Source: Pseudomonadota bacterium (GTDB lineage Bacteria; Pseudomonadota; Gammaproteobacteria; Burkholderiales; Burkholderiaceae_C). From it: a stretch of DNA of 60,694 bases. How positions within the stretch are numbered: the stretch's first letter is position 1; every line of letters starts with the position of its first letter. Positions 16,206-24,747 of the stretch are shown here, piece after piece. The translations under genes and the position numbers were made by a program. The notes beneath the pieces are model-generated. The model was not told where the DNA came from and did not search any database. It saw nothing but the letters and a program-made list of their open reading frames with translations. The stretch spans positions 1 to 60,694 of the forward strand of contig JAIUOM010000008.1 of assembly GCA_020161215.1 (NCBI GenBank), in the 5' to 3' direction.

Positions 16206-17657
16206 ATGAACACCTTGCAGCACCTGGCCGCCGGCTTCGCCATCGTCGTGGCGCCGCTGAACCTGCTGGCGGCGACCCTGGGCACCCTGCTGGGCACGCT
16301 CGTCGGCACGCTGCCTGGCCTGAGCCCGACGCAGGGCGTGGCGATCCTATTACCCTTGACCCTGGCGCTGAAGCTGCCACCGGAAACCGTCCTGATTCTG
16401 CTGGCCGTGCTCTACCTGGGCTGCCAGTTGGGCGGCCGCCTCTCGGCGAGCCTGGACCCGCGGCCACGCGGAACAGCGGGCACACCGCCCGCCATCTGGC
16501 GCGGCCTGGCGGGCCTGCCCCTGTCGATCTCGGTCTGGCCGTCCTTCGCCGCGGCCCTGGTGGCCACGCTGGGCATCGCCCTGCTGGCGCCGCCGCTGGC
16601 GCGCTGGGCCCAGGGGTTCGGGCCGGCCGACTCGTTCGCGCTGGCCAGCCTGGTGTTTGCCGGCGCGATCGGCCTGGCGGGCGATGCGCCCCTGAAGGCG
16701 GCCGTGGCGGCGACCCTGGGCCTGGCGCTGTCCACCGTGGGGCTGGACGCCAGTTCGGGTGTGCACCGCTTCACCGGCCATCAGGCCTACCTGTCGGATG
16801 GCGTGCCCTTGCTGGTGGTGGTGGTCGGCGTGCTCTCGGTCAGCGAGATCCCGCTGATGCTGGAGCGGCGGCTGGAGCACCGGAGCGCCTCCGGAGCGGC
16901 CGTGTCCGGGCTGTACCAATTGCTCGTCGCGCGGTCGGCGATCCTGCGCGCGCCGGTGCGCGGCTTCCTGGTTGACGTGGGCCCGGGCCCGCGCCTGGCC
17001 GGCGCCGCGGACGCCTTGGAGCCCAGTGGTCCGCGCGACGCCCCCGCGCGGGAAGCGGCGCGCACCCTCTCGGCGGCCGGCGCCTTCGTGCCCGTGCTGA
17101 GCCTGGGCGTGCCCGGCTCGGCCGCCATGGCCGTGATGGTGGGCGCGCTGGCGCTCCACCACATCGCGGCCGGGCCGGCCCTGTTCACCGAGCACCCGGA
17201 GCTGGCCTGGAGCCTGATCGCCGCGTTGTTCGTGGCCCCGCTGCCGCTGCTGCTGTGCGCCCACCTGCCCTTGCTCGGAGCGTTCGCCGGCCTGCAGCGT
17301 ACGCCGCGCTGGCTGCTGGCGCCGGGCCTGGTGGCGGTCGGCGCGGTGGTCGTGTACTCGGTGCACGCCGCCTGGTTCGATCTGCTGCTGATGGCGGTGA
17401 TCGGCCTGGGAAGCTACCTGCTGCGCAAGCAAGGCGTGCCGATGGCGCCGCTGATCCTGGGCTTCGTGCTGGGCCACACGATGGAACAGCACCTGCGCCA
17501 CGCGCTGTCCCTGTCGGGCGGCAAGCTGGCTGTGTTCTGGGTCAGCCCGACCTCGAAAAGCCTGTGGCTCGTCGCCGCGGCCCTGCTGACGCTGCCCCCG
17601 CTGCTGAGGCACTGGGGGAGTCAGACCAGGGGCGCGGGCTCGGCCGCTCCGCGCTGA
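16206..17657 (+). CDS. tctA: TctA-family large membrane subunit (divergent)
   Basis: This is the transport subunit of a tripartite tricarboxylate transporter, 483 residues with about 11 helices. Family segments are VGTLPGLSPTQGVAILLPLT near residue 35 and PVLSLGVPGSAAMAVMVGAL near 300, the two pseudo-repeated motifs. The first-half loop that I recall as GGSTTSILLNIPGE in canonical TctA reads LGGRLSASLDPRPRGTAG here, so a normally conserved ligand region has changed. It is the last gene of the tct unit and faces rnr. Confidence 0.85.
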   Translation: MNTLQHLAAGFAIVVAPLNLLAATLGTLLGTLVGTLPGLSPTQGVAILLPLTLALKLPPETVLILLAVLYLGCQLGGRLSASLDPRPRGTAGTPPAIWRGLAGLPLSISVWPSFAAALVATLGIALLAPPLARWAQGFGPADSFALASLVFAGAIGLAGDAPLKAAVAATLGLALSTVGLDASSGVHRFTGHQAYLSDGVPLLVVVVGVLSVSEIPLMLERRLEHRSASGAAVSGLYQLLVARSAILRAPVRGFLVDVGPGPRLAGAADALEPSGPRDAPAREAARTLSAAGAFVPVLSLGVPGSAAMAVMVGALALHHIAAGPALFTEHPELAWSLIAALFVAPLPLLLCAHLPLLGAFAGLQRTPRWLLAPGLVAVGAVVVYSVHAAWFDLLLMAVIGLGSYLLRKQGVPMAPLILGFVLGHTMEQHLRHALSLSGGKLAVFWVSPTSKSLWLVAAALLTLPPLLRHWGSQTRGAGSAAPR

Positions 17658-17688
17658 GCCCAGCGCCCGCGGCCCGCGTCGCCCGGCG

Positions 17689-19941
17689 TCACTTGCGGCG
17701 GCTTTTGCGCGGCTTGGCCGCCGACCGGTTGGCGCCCCCGCCGCGCTGGCCAGGGGCGGTCTGGCGCGCGGACGAACGCTCTGGCGTCCTGGGCTCCTCG
17801 CCGTGCGCCGGCACGGCCTGGCCCCGCTGGCCCGCGCCGCCGCCGCGGCTTTTGCGCGAACCGGTGGTGGACCCGCCCTGCCCCTTGTCGGCCATGGCCC
17901 GGCCCAGCAGTTCCTCGCCCTCGCGCACCAGGCGGAAGTCGATCTTGCGGCCATCCAGGTCGACCCGGCTGACCTGCACGCGCACGCGCGTGCCCAGGGC
18001 GTAGCGGATGCCGGTGCGCTCGCCGCGCAGTTCCTGGCGCAGTTCGTCGAAACGGAAATACTCGCCGCCCAGCTCGGTGATGTGCACCAGACCCTCGACG
18101 TGCAGCTCATCCAGCGTGACGAACAGGCCGAAGCTGGTCGCCGCGCTGACGGTGCCGGCGAACTCCTCGCCCAGGTGCTCCTTCATGTACTTGCACTTGA
18201 GCCAGGCCTCGACGTCGCGGCTGGCCTCGTCGGCCCGGCGTTCGTTGGCGCTGCAATGCAGGCCGGCGGCCTGCCAGGCCTGCAGCTCGGCCGAGAGCTT
18301 TTTCGGGCGGATGTCGGCGTCGGAACTTCTTGAGGCGCTATTCTTTTGCAAGCGACGCTGGAGTTTTTCGTGCGCTTCACCGGGCGTCGGCAACTCCGGC
18401 AAGCGGTATTTGCGCTGCGCCAGGATGGCCTTGATGACGCGGTGCACCAGCAGATCGGGGTAGCGCCGGATCGGGCTGGTGAAATGCGTGTAGGCCTCGT
18501 AGGCCAGGCCGAAGTGGCCGCTGTTGACGGGGGTGTAGATGGCCTGGCTCATGGAGCGCAGCAGCATCATGTGGATTTGCTGGGCGTCGGGTCGCTCGCG
18601 CGTGGCCTCGGCGATGCGCTGGAACTCTCCCGGTGCGGGGGTCTCGCTGATCGACAGTCCCAGGCCCAGCGCCTTCAGGTAGCCGCGCAGGATGTCCTGC
18701 TTCTCGGGCGTCGGGCCCTCGTGCACGCGGTACAGGCCCGGCTGCCCGCCTTGCTGAATGAAGTCGGCGCTGCACACGTTGGCGGCCAGCATGCACTCCT
18801 CGATCAGCCGGTGCGCGTCGTTGCGCGTGCGCGGCACGATCTTTTCGATGCGGCCGGCCTCGTCGCAGACGATCTGGGTCTCGGTGGTGTCGAAATCGAC
18901 CGCGCCACGCACCGCGCGCGCCTTCAGCAGGGCGTGGTACACATCGTGCAGGTGGATCAGGTCCGGCACCCGCTCCTTGCGCCGCGCCGCCTCGGGCCCA
19001 CGCGTGTTGGCCAGGATCGCCGCCACCTCGGTGTAGGTGAAGCGCGCGTGGCTGTGCATCACGGCCGGGTAGAACTGGTAGGCCACCACCTCGCCCTTGG
19101 CCGACACCAGCATGTCGCACACCATGCACAGGCGGTCCACGTCGGGGTTGAGCGAGCACAGGCCGTTGCTGAGCTTCTCGGGCAGCATGGGGATGACGCG
19201 GCGCGGAAAGTACACGCTGGTGGCACGGTCGTAGGCGTCGATGTCGATCGAGCTGCCGGTGCGCACGTAGTGGCTGACGTCGGCGATGGCCACCAGCAGG
19301 CGCCAGCCGTTGGGCTTCTTGCCGCGGCCGTTGACCACCGAGGGCTCGCAGTACACCGCGTCGTCGAAATCGCGCGCGTCCTCGCCGTCGATGGTGACCA
19401 GGGGCACGTCGGTCAGATCGACACGGCCGGGCCGGTCTTCCGGGCGCACCTGCTCGGGCAGCGCGCGCGCCTCGCCGATGGCGGCCTCGGAAAATTCGTG
19501 CGGCACGCCGTACTTGCGCACCGCGATCTCGATCTCCATGCCGGCGTCGTCGATCTCGCCCAGCACTTCCTTCACGCGCCCGACCGGCTGGCCGTACAGC
19601 GCCGGCGGCTCGGTCAGCTCGACCACCACCACCTGGCCGGGCTTGGCGGCGCCAAAGCCGGCCTTCGGGATCAACACGTCCTGGCCGTAACGCTTGTCCT
19701 CCGGCGCCACCAACCAGACCCCGCCCTCGTTGAGCAAGCGCCCGATGATCGGGTGCGGCGGCCGCTCGACGATTTCCAACACGCGCCCCTCGGGCCGGCC
19801 ACGCCGGTCCTGGCGCACCACGCGCACCTTGACACGGTCGCGGTGCAGCACCGCGCGCATCTCGTTGGGCGGCAGGTAAATATCGGCGTCGCCGTCGTCG
19901 CGCGCCACGAAACCGTGGCCGTCGCGGTGCCCTTGCACCAC
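17689..19941 (-). CDS. rnr: Ribonuclease R
   Basis: This 3'-to-5' exoribonuclease degrades structured RNA. The roughly 750-residue product has the cold-shock-like N-terminal part (GHRDGHGFVARDD), the RNB catalytic centre TIDGEDARDFDDAVYCE near residue 190, a C-terminal S1 domain (FAGTVSAATSFGLFVTL) and a basic tail. GTG 19941 is the first usable start. The frame stays open upstream (residues NLLEEIEGV) without an ATG, GTG or TTG, so the true start is uncertain. At about residue 535 a QKNSASRSSDADIRPKK segment coincides with repeat copy e. Confidence 0.94.
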   Translation of the reverse strand: MVQGHRDGHGFVARDDGDADIYLPPNEMRAVLHRDRVKVRVVRQDRRGRPEGRVLEIVERPPHPIIGRLLNEGGVWLVAPEDKRYGQDVLIPKAGFGAAKPGQVVVVELTEPPALYGQPVGRVKEVLGEIDDAGMEIEIAVRKYGVPHEFSEAAIGEARALPEQVRPEDRPGRVDLTDVPLVTIDGEDARDFDDAVYCEPSVVNGRGKKPNGWRLLVAIADVSHYVRTGSSIDIDAYDRATSVYFPRRVIPMLPEKLSNGLCSLNPDVDRLCMVCDMLVSAKGEVVAYQFYPAVMHSHARFTYTEVAAILANTRGPEAARRKERVPDLIHLHDVYHALLKARAVRGAVDFDTTETQIVCDEAGRIEKIVPRTRNDAHRLIEECMLAANVCSADFIQQGGQPGLYRVHEGPTPEKQDILRGYLKALGLGLSISETPAPGEFQRIAEATRERPDAQQIHMMLLRSMSQAIYTPVNSGHFGLAYEAYTHFTSPIRRYPDLLVHRVIKAILAQRKYRLPELPTPGEAHEKLQRRLQKNSASRSSDADIRPKKLSAELQAWQAAGLHCSANERRADEASRDVEAWLKCKYMKEHLGEEFAGTVSAATSFGLFVTLDELHVEGLVHITELGGEYFRFDELRQELRGERTGIRYALGTRVRVQVSRVDLDGRKIDFRLVREGEELLGRAMADKGQGGSTTGSRKSRGGGAGQRGQAVPAHGEEPRTPERSSARQTAPGQRGGGANRSAAKPRKSRRK
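18310..18352 (+). repeat. AT-rich dispersed repeat (copy e), in frame inside rnr
   Basis: The plus-strand sequence has GGATGTCGGCGT, then CTTGAGGCGCTATTCTTTTG, a degenerate match to copy f (GGATGTCGGCGTGG, CTGAGCAGCTATCGTTTTTG). It lies antisense in rnr in a different frame from copies d and f, between the RNB and S1 domains. Confidence 0.5.
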
Positions 19942-19963
19942 ACCTTCAATTTCTTCCAGCAGG

Positions 19964-19996
19964 TTGCTGGTTAATCCAGAATTTTTGATATAGAAT
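19964..19996 (+). promoter_or_regulatory. Promoter of the tRNA-Leu gene
   Basis: TTGCTG and TATAGA(AT) with a 19-base spacer lie just before the tRNA, placing the start point near 20001. The segment also covers the 5' end of rnr on the other strand. Confidence 0.5.
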
Positions 19997-20010
19997 CCTT
20001 GTTTCCTGAT

Positions 20011-20095
<85 letters not shown>

Positions 20096-20144
20096 CCATA
20101 CAGCGCAAGCTTTCAGTCTATAAGACTTGAATGCCTTGGCGGAG

Positions 20145-20170
20145 AAAGCCACCTTCGGGTGGCTTTTTTC
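20145..20170 (+). terminator. Intrinsic terminator after tRNA-Leu
   Basis: GCCACC, tetraloop TTCG and GGTGGC form a perfect stem, followed by six T. It ends 30 bases before the rimO stop on the other strand. Confidence 0.85.
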
Positions 20171-20199
20171 TTGGCCGGCGCTGTCGTGGCCCATCTTCA

Positions 20200-21621
20200 T
20201 CAGATCGGCATGCCCACCAGATCGTGACCCTGCGTGCCGACGATGCGGGCCCGCGTGAACTCTCCCACTTTCAAGGTTTTGCTGAGCTTTTCCGGCGCCA
20301 GCAGCCGCACGGTGCCGTCGATCTCCGGCGCGTCTGCGTAGCTGCGTCCGACACCACCGCGCCGCCCTTGCGCGGGCGCGCTGTCGACCAGCACCTGCAT
20401 GGTGGCGCCGACGCGTTCGCGCAGCTTGGCGGTGGAAATTTCCTCGGCCAGGGCCATGAAGCGCGCGCGGCGCTCCTCGCGCAGCTCGGCCGGCAACATG
20501 CCCGGCAGATCGTTGGCCGCCGCGCCCTGCACCGGTGAGTAGGCAAAGCAGCCGGCGCGGTCGATGCGCGCCTCGCGCATGAAGTCCAGCAGGTGCTGGA
20601 ATTCCTCCTCCGTCTCGCCGGGAAAACCGGCGATGAAGGTGGAGCGAACGACCAGCTCGGGGCAGATCTCGCGCCAGCGCGCGATGCGCTCCAGGTTTTT
20701 TTCGCCGCTGGCCGGCCGCTTCATGCGACGCAGCACATCGGGGTGGCTGTGCTGAAAGGGCACGTCCAGGTACGGCAGCACCTGGCCCGAGGCCATCAGC
20801 GGAAGAATCTCGTCCACGTGCGGGTACGGGTAGACGTAATGCAGGCGCACCCAGGCGCCGTGTGGCTCGGCCAGGGCGGCCAGTTGCTGCACCAGCTCCA
20901 GCATCCGGGTCTTGACCGGGCGGCCGTCCCAAAAACCCATCCGGTACTTCTGATCGACGCCGTAGGCCGAGGTGTCCTGGCTGATGACCAGCAACTCCTT
21001 GACGCCGCCCTCGAACAGCGCGCGCGCCTCCTTCAGCACATCGCCCACCGGGCGGCTGACCAGGTCGCCGCGCATCGAGGGGATGATGCAAAAGGTGCAG
21101 CGGTGGTTGCAGCCCTCGCTGATCTTCAGGTAGGCGTAGTGGCGCGGCGTGAGCTTGAGGCCGGCCTCGCCAAAGGCGCCCGGCACCAGGTCCAGGAACG
21201 GGTCGTGCGGCTTGGGCAGGTGCTGGTGCACCGCGTCCATCACCTCCTGGGTGGCGTGCGGGCCGGTGACGGCCAACACCGAGGGATGCAGGTGCTTGAC
21301 CAGGTTTTCCGGGTCTTTTACCTCGGATGTCGGCGTGGAATTTGCCTGAGCAGCTATCGTTTTTGCACCAAGACAGCCGGTGACGATGACCTTGCCGTTC
21401 ACCGACAGGGCTTCGCCAATGGTGTCCAGGCTTTCCTTGACGGCCTCGTCGATGAAGCCGCAGGTGTTGACGATGACCAGGTCCGCCCCTTCAAAGGTCT
21501 TGCTGGTGGCGTAGCCCTCGGCCGAGAGCTGGGTCAGGATCAGTTCCGAATCGGTCAAGGCCTTGGGGCAGCCCAGGCTGACGAAGCCAATGCGTGGCGC
21601 TGGCGTGGTGGTTTCACTCAT
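20200..21621 (-). CDS. rimO: Ribosomal protein S12 methylthiotransferase RimO
   Basis: This radical-SAM enzyme adds a methylthio group to an aspartate of ribosomal protein S12. The 473-residue protein has the UPF0004 domain ([24 protein letters not shown]), the radical-SAM motif CNHRCTFC near residue 180 and a C-terminal TRAM domain. After the conserved GCLGAK it carries about 15-20 residues ([19 protein letters not shown]) before [17 protein letters not shown], where I recall a shorter link in other RimO proteins. These come from repeat copy f. Confidence 0.95.
   Translation of the reverse strand: MSETTTPAPRIGFVSLGCPKALTDSELILTQLSAEGYATSKTFEGADLVIVNTCGFIDEAVKESLDTIGEALSVNGKVIVTGCLGAKTIAAQANSTPTSEVKDPENLVKHLHPSVLAVTGPHATQEVMDAVHQHLPKPHDPFLDLVPGAFGEAGLKLTPRHYAYLKISEGCNHRCTFCIIPSMRGDLVSRPVGDVLKEARALFEGGVKELLVISQDTSAYGVDQKYRMGFWDGRPVKTRMLELVQQLAALAEPHGAWVRLHYVYPYPHVDEILPLMASGQVLPYLDVPFQHSHPDVLRRMKRPASGEKNLERIARWREICPELVVRSTFIAGFPGETEEEFQHLLDFMREARIDRAGCFAYSPVQGAAANDLPGMLPAELREERRARFMALAEEISTAKLRERVGATMQVLVDSAPAQGRRGGVGRSYADAPEIDGTVRLLAPEKLSKTLKVGEFTRARIVGTQGHDLVGMPI
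21323..21368 (+). repeat. AT-rich dispersed repeat (copy f), in frame inside rimO
   Basis: The plus-strand core is GGATGTCGGCGTGGAATTTG followed by CCTGAGCAGCTATCGTTTTT. It lies antisense in rimO and encodes [11 protein letters not shown] in the same frame as copy d in nnr (IAAQKIPTPAN). Confidence 0.7.
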
Positions 21622-21681
21622 GACGGGATTGTCGCAGCCTCGGGCCGCTGCCGAGGCCGCGCACGGCGCCCGGTCGACGCC

Positions 21682-22254
21682 TCAGCGCCGCAGCCGGAAG
21701 ACGTCGAGCATCTGCTCGGTCTGCCGGCCCATTTGCTCCTGCATCTGCAGGAACAGGCTTTTGCTCTGCTCCAGGTAATTGCCCATGATGCCCTGCATCA
21801 TGGGGGACTGCATGTGCAGGAATTGCGACCACATCTCGGGCGTGACGCCCTGCGATTGCTCGGCCAGCTTGGCCTGCATCTCCATGAAGGCCTGGATGTT
21901 CTTCTCCAGGTAGCTGCCCATGAAACCCTGCATGGCGTTGCCGTAGAAACGGATGATGTTGGCCAGCACGGTTTCGCTGAACATCGGCGCGCCGCTGGCT
22001 TCTTCCTCCAGGATGATCTGCAGCAGGATGCTGCGCGTCAGCTCCTCGCCGCTCTTGGCCTCGCGCACAACGAAAGGCACGTGATCCATCACCAATTGGC
22101 GCACCTGGGCCAGGGTGATGTAGTTGGAGGTGTGGGTGTCGTAGAGACGCCGGTTCGGGTACTTCTTGATGACCCGTTGCGCCGGCTGATCGGCTTGCGA
22201 AACCGCCGCTGGCGACGGCTTCCTGGCTTGCGCCGAAGCTCGGGAACTGCTCAT
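21682..22254 (-). CDS. phaR: Polyhydroxyalkanoate synthesis repressor PhaR
   Basis: This transcriptional repressor binds PHB and phasin promoters. The 190-residue protein has the PHB-accumulation regulator domain VIKKYPNRRLYDTHTSNYIT at about 28-47, then a helical Met/Gln-rich C-terminal part repeating GSYLEKNIQ and GNYLEQSKS. No phaC, phaA or phasin gene is next to it. The upstream region holds a promoter-like site with a palindrome that could mediate autoregulation. Confidence 0.93.
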   Translation of the reverse strand: MSSSRASAQARKPSPAAVSQADQPAQRVIKKYPNRRLYDTHTSNYITLAQVRQLVMDHVPFVVREAKSGEELTRSILLQIILEEEASGAPMFSETVLANIIRFYGNAMQGFMGSYLEKNIQAFMEMQAKLAEQSQGVTPEMWSQFLHMQSPMMQGIMGNYLEQSKSLFLQMQEQMGRQTEQMLDVFRLRR

Positions 22255-22278
22255 GATGGGTCTGATTGCCTATGAAAT

Positions 22279-22300
22279 TGCTGCACCGCAGCAGATTCTA
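22279..22300 (-). promoter_or_regulatory. Putative phaR promoter with palindromic operator
   Basis: On the minus strand a TAGAAT (-10-like) box is followed by TGCTGC, three bases and GCAGCA, a perfect palindrome just upstream of phaR. PhaR is known to autoregulate in related bacteria, so the site is a reasonable operator candidate. Confidence 0.4.
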
Positions 22301-22398
22301 GAAGGCCGGGCCCTTCGCGCCGGCCATGACTTACCCTGATGGGCAGCGGCGGCCGCGAACTGCGAAGGAAAAATGCCAGCGAACGCTGACAAAGAAGT

Positions 22399-22475
22399 TG
22401 GTAGGCGCGATTGGACTCGAACCAACGACCCCCACCATGTCAAGGTGGTGCTCTAACCAGCTGAGCTACGCGCCT
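22399..22475 (-). tRNA. tRNA-Val (anticodon GAC)
   Basis: The minus-strand sequence AGGCGCG pairs with CGCGCCT, followed by discriminator A and encoded CCA. The anticodon loop CTTGACATG gives GAC. A TATACT box on the minus strand (22495-22500), just past the relA stop, is a plausible -10 element. Confidence 0.96.
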
Positions 22476-22530
22476 GCAAGATCCGAAGCCCGCAAGTATA
22501 GCATCAAAAAAGCGCGGCCCACAAAGGCGC

Positions 22531-24747
22531 TCAGCGCCGCCGCGCCGTGCGCACGCCGCCGACATCGCGCACCTGGCCCAGCACCTGGTCCAGCCGCCGC
22601 GTGTCGCTGACCTCGATGGTGAAGGTCATCCAGGCCAAACCCTTGGCGGTCTGGGTGCGCACGCCGACCACGTTCATGCGTTCGCGCGCGAACACGTCGG
22701 AGATGTCGCGCAACAGGCCCTGGCGGTCCAACGCCTCAACACCGACATCGACCGGGTAGGCCGGTGCATTGCCGGTGGCCGGCATGCCCCAGCCGACCTC
22801 GATCACGCGCTCGGGCTCGCGCGCCTGCAGATCGCGGAAACTGGCGCAATCGGTGCGGTGCACGCTGACACCGCGCCCCCGCGTGACGTACCCGGCGATT
22901 TCGTCCGGCGGTGCCGGCTTGCAACAGCGCGCGGTCTGCGTCAGCAGCGAGTCCATCCCCACCACCAGCACGCCCGCGGTGCCGTCCCGCGCGCGCGAGG
23001 GCTTGTGCAGCAGCACCTGCTCGGCCGGGTCCGCCTCGGGCTGGGGCGCCGGCGGGTTCAGCACCTGCTCGATGCTGCGCAGCGACAGCTCGTCCTTGCC
23101 CACCGTCTCGAACAGCGCGTCGGCGCTCTTGAAGCCCAGCTGGGTCGCCAGTTGCTCCAGCGACTGCGCCGTGCGGCCCTCGCGTTGCAGCAACTTCTCG
23201 ACCATCTCGCGCCCGCGCGCGATGGTCTCGCTCGTGAGCTGGGCGTTGAACCAGGCGCGCACCTTGGAGCGCGCGCGCGAGGAAGCCAGGTAGCCCAGGT
23301 CGGTGTTCAGCCAGTCGCGCGACGGGCCGCCCTCCTTGGTGGTGACGACCTCCACCGTCTGGCCGTTCTTCAGCGTCGTGTTCAGCGGCACCATGGCGCC
23401 GTCGACGCGCGCGCCGCGGCAGCGGTGCCCCAACTCGGTGTGCACGCTGTAGGCAAAGTCGACCGGCGTGGCGTGGGCCGGCAGCTCGACGATGGCCGCC
23501 TCGGGCGTCAGCACGTAGATGCGGTCGTCGAACAGCCCGAACTGGGTGGTGCTGCCGGAAAGGTCGCGCTCCCAGGCCAGCAGCTGGCGCAGCACGGCGA
23601 TCTTGGCGTCGTAGCGGCTGGCGGCGGACACGCCGGCGTAGCCCTTGGCGCCGGCTTCCTTGTAGGCCCAGTGCGCGGCCACGCCATGCTCGGCGTGTTG
23701 GTGCATCTCGGGGGTGCGGATCTGAATCTCCCAGGCCTTGTCCTCGTCGTCGCGCACCACGGTGTGCAGCGACTGGTAGCCGTTGACCTTGGGCCGCGCG
23801 ATGTAGTCGTCGAACTCGCCCGGTACCTGGGCGTAACGCTGGTGCACCCAGGACAGGGCCGCGTAGCAGTCGTCCACGGACGGCACCAGCACGCGCAAGG
23901 CGCGCACGTCGAACACCTGGTCGAAATTCAGCTGCTTGCCGCGCATCTTGCGCACGATGGAGCTGATGTGCTTGGGCCGGCCGGTGACCGCCGCGCGCAC
24001 GCCCTGCGCGCGCAGGGCCAGCTCGATCTCGGCGCGACGCTGCTCCAGCGCGGCCTCGCGCTCGGCGCGCTTTTCCTCCAGCAGGGAGGCGACCAGCCGG
24101 TAGGTTTCCGGCTCCTGGAAGCGAAAGATCAGGTCCTCCATCTCCCACTTGATCTGCCAGATGCCGAGCCGGTTGGCCAGCGGCGCGAACACGTCGTTCG
24201 ACTCGCGCAGCAGCGCCGGCGCCGGTGGCTGGCGCGCGGCGGCGCAGTAGCGCAACGTCTGCAGGCGCGAGGCCAGGCGCAGCAGCACCACGCGCAGGTC
24301 GCGGCTGAAGGCCAGCAGCATCTTGCGCACGTACTCGGTCTGCTGGCCGGCGCGGTCGGAATCGGCGGGATAGCCGTGCCGGCTGGCGCGCGAGCGCTGC
24401 TCGACGTGCTGCAGCTTGGCGGTTTCCAGCGCCAGGGCGGCGAAGTCACCACCAAACACCTTGTTCAGCACGTCCTCGGGGCGGCTCAACTGCCCGCTGG
24501 CGTAGCTGAGGTAGACGGCGGCCTGCATGGATTCGGAGCCACCGATGGCTTCCAGGATGTCGGCCACCGCCTCCGCGTGCGCCAGCGCGCTTTCGCCGGA
24601 CGTGGTGCTCTGGCCATCCAGCAGCGGCTCGGCGAACACCCGGGCACGGGCACGCAGCCCGGCCGGTTCGTTGGTGTGGGTCAGGTGGACGACCTCGGCG
24701 ACGGGCTCGGCAACCAGGCCGTCCAGCGCGGGCAACGGAGGCTTCAT
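22531..24747 (-). CDS. relA: GTP pyrophosphokinase RelA (stringent response (p)ppGpp synthetase)
   Basis: This ribosome-associated alarmone synthetase has 738 residues. The N-terminal hydrolase-like domain lacks a clear His-Asp pair (AAVYLSYAS), as in monofunctional RelA. The synthetase core is RPKHISSIVRKMRGKQLNF followed by VFDVRALRVLV, then HTVVRDDEDKAWEIQIRT. A TGS domain (RIYVLTPEAAIVELP) and a C-terminal ACT domain ending the protein follow. ATG 24747 overlaps the upstream hydrolase stop by four bases. Confidence 0.95.
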   Translation of the reverse strand: MKPPLPALDGLVAEPVAEVVHLTHTNEPAGLRARARVFAEPLLDGQSTTSGESALAHAEAVADILEAIGGSESMQAAVYLSYASGQLSRPEDVLNKVFGGDFAALALETAKLQHVEQRSRASRHGYPADSDRAGQQTEYVRKMLLAFSRDLRVVLLRLASRLQTLRYCAAARQPPAPALLRESNDVFAPLANRLGIWQIKWEMEDLIFRFQEPETYRLVASLLEEKRAEREAALEQRRAEIELALRAQGVRAAVTGRPKHISSIVRKMRGKQLNFDQVFDVRALRVLVPSVDDCYAALSWVHQRYAQVPGEFDDYIARPKVNGYQSLHTVVRDDEDKAWEIQIRTPEMHQHAEHGVAAHWAYKEAGAKGYAGVSAASRYDAKIAVLRQLLAWERDLSGSTTQFGLFDDRIYVLTPEAAIVELPAHATPVDFAYSVHTELGHRCRGARVDGAMVPLNTTLKNGQTVEVVTTKEGGPSRDWLNTDLGYLASSRARSKVRAWFNAQLTSETIARGREMVEKLLQREGRTAQSLEQLATQLGFKSADALFETVGKDELSLRSIEQVLNPPAPQPEADPAEQVLLHKPSRARDGTAGVLVVGMDSLLTQTARCCKPAPPDEIAGYVTRGRGVSVHRTDCASFRDLQAREPERVIEVGWGMPATGNAPAYPVDVGVEALDRQGLLRDISDVFARERMNVVGVRTQTAKGLAWMTFTIEVSDTRRLDQVLGQVRDVGGVRTARRR

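Noticed and set aside
18346-19974. Plus-strand open frame of 542 codons
   Set aside because: It is antisense to rnr, with the same low-information composition.
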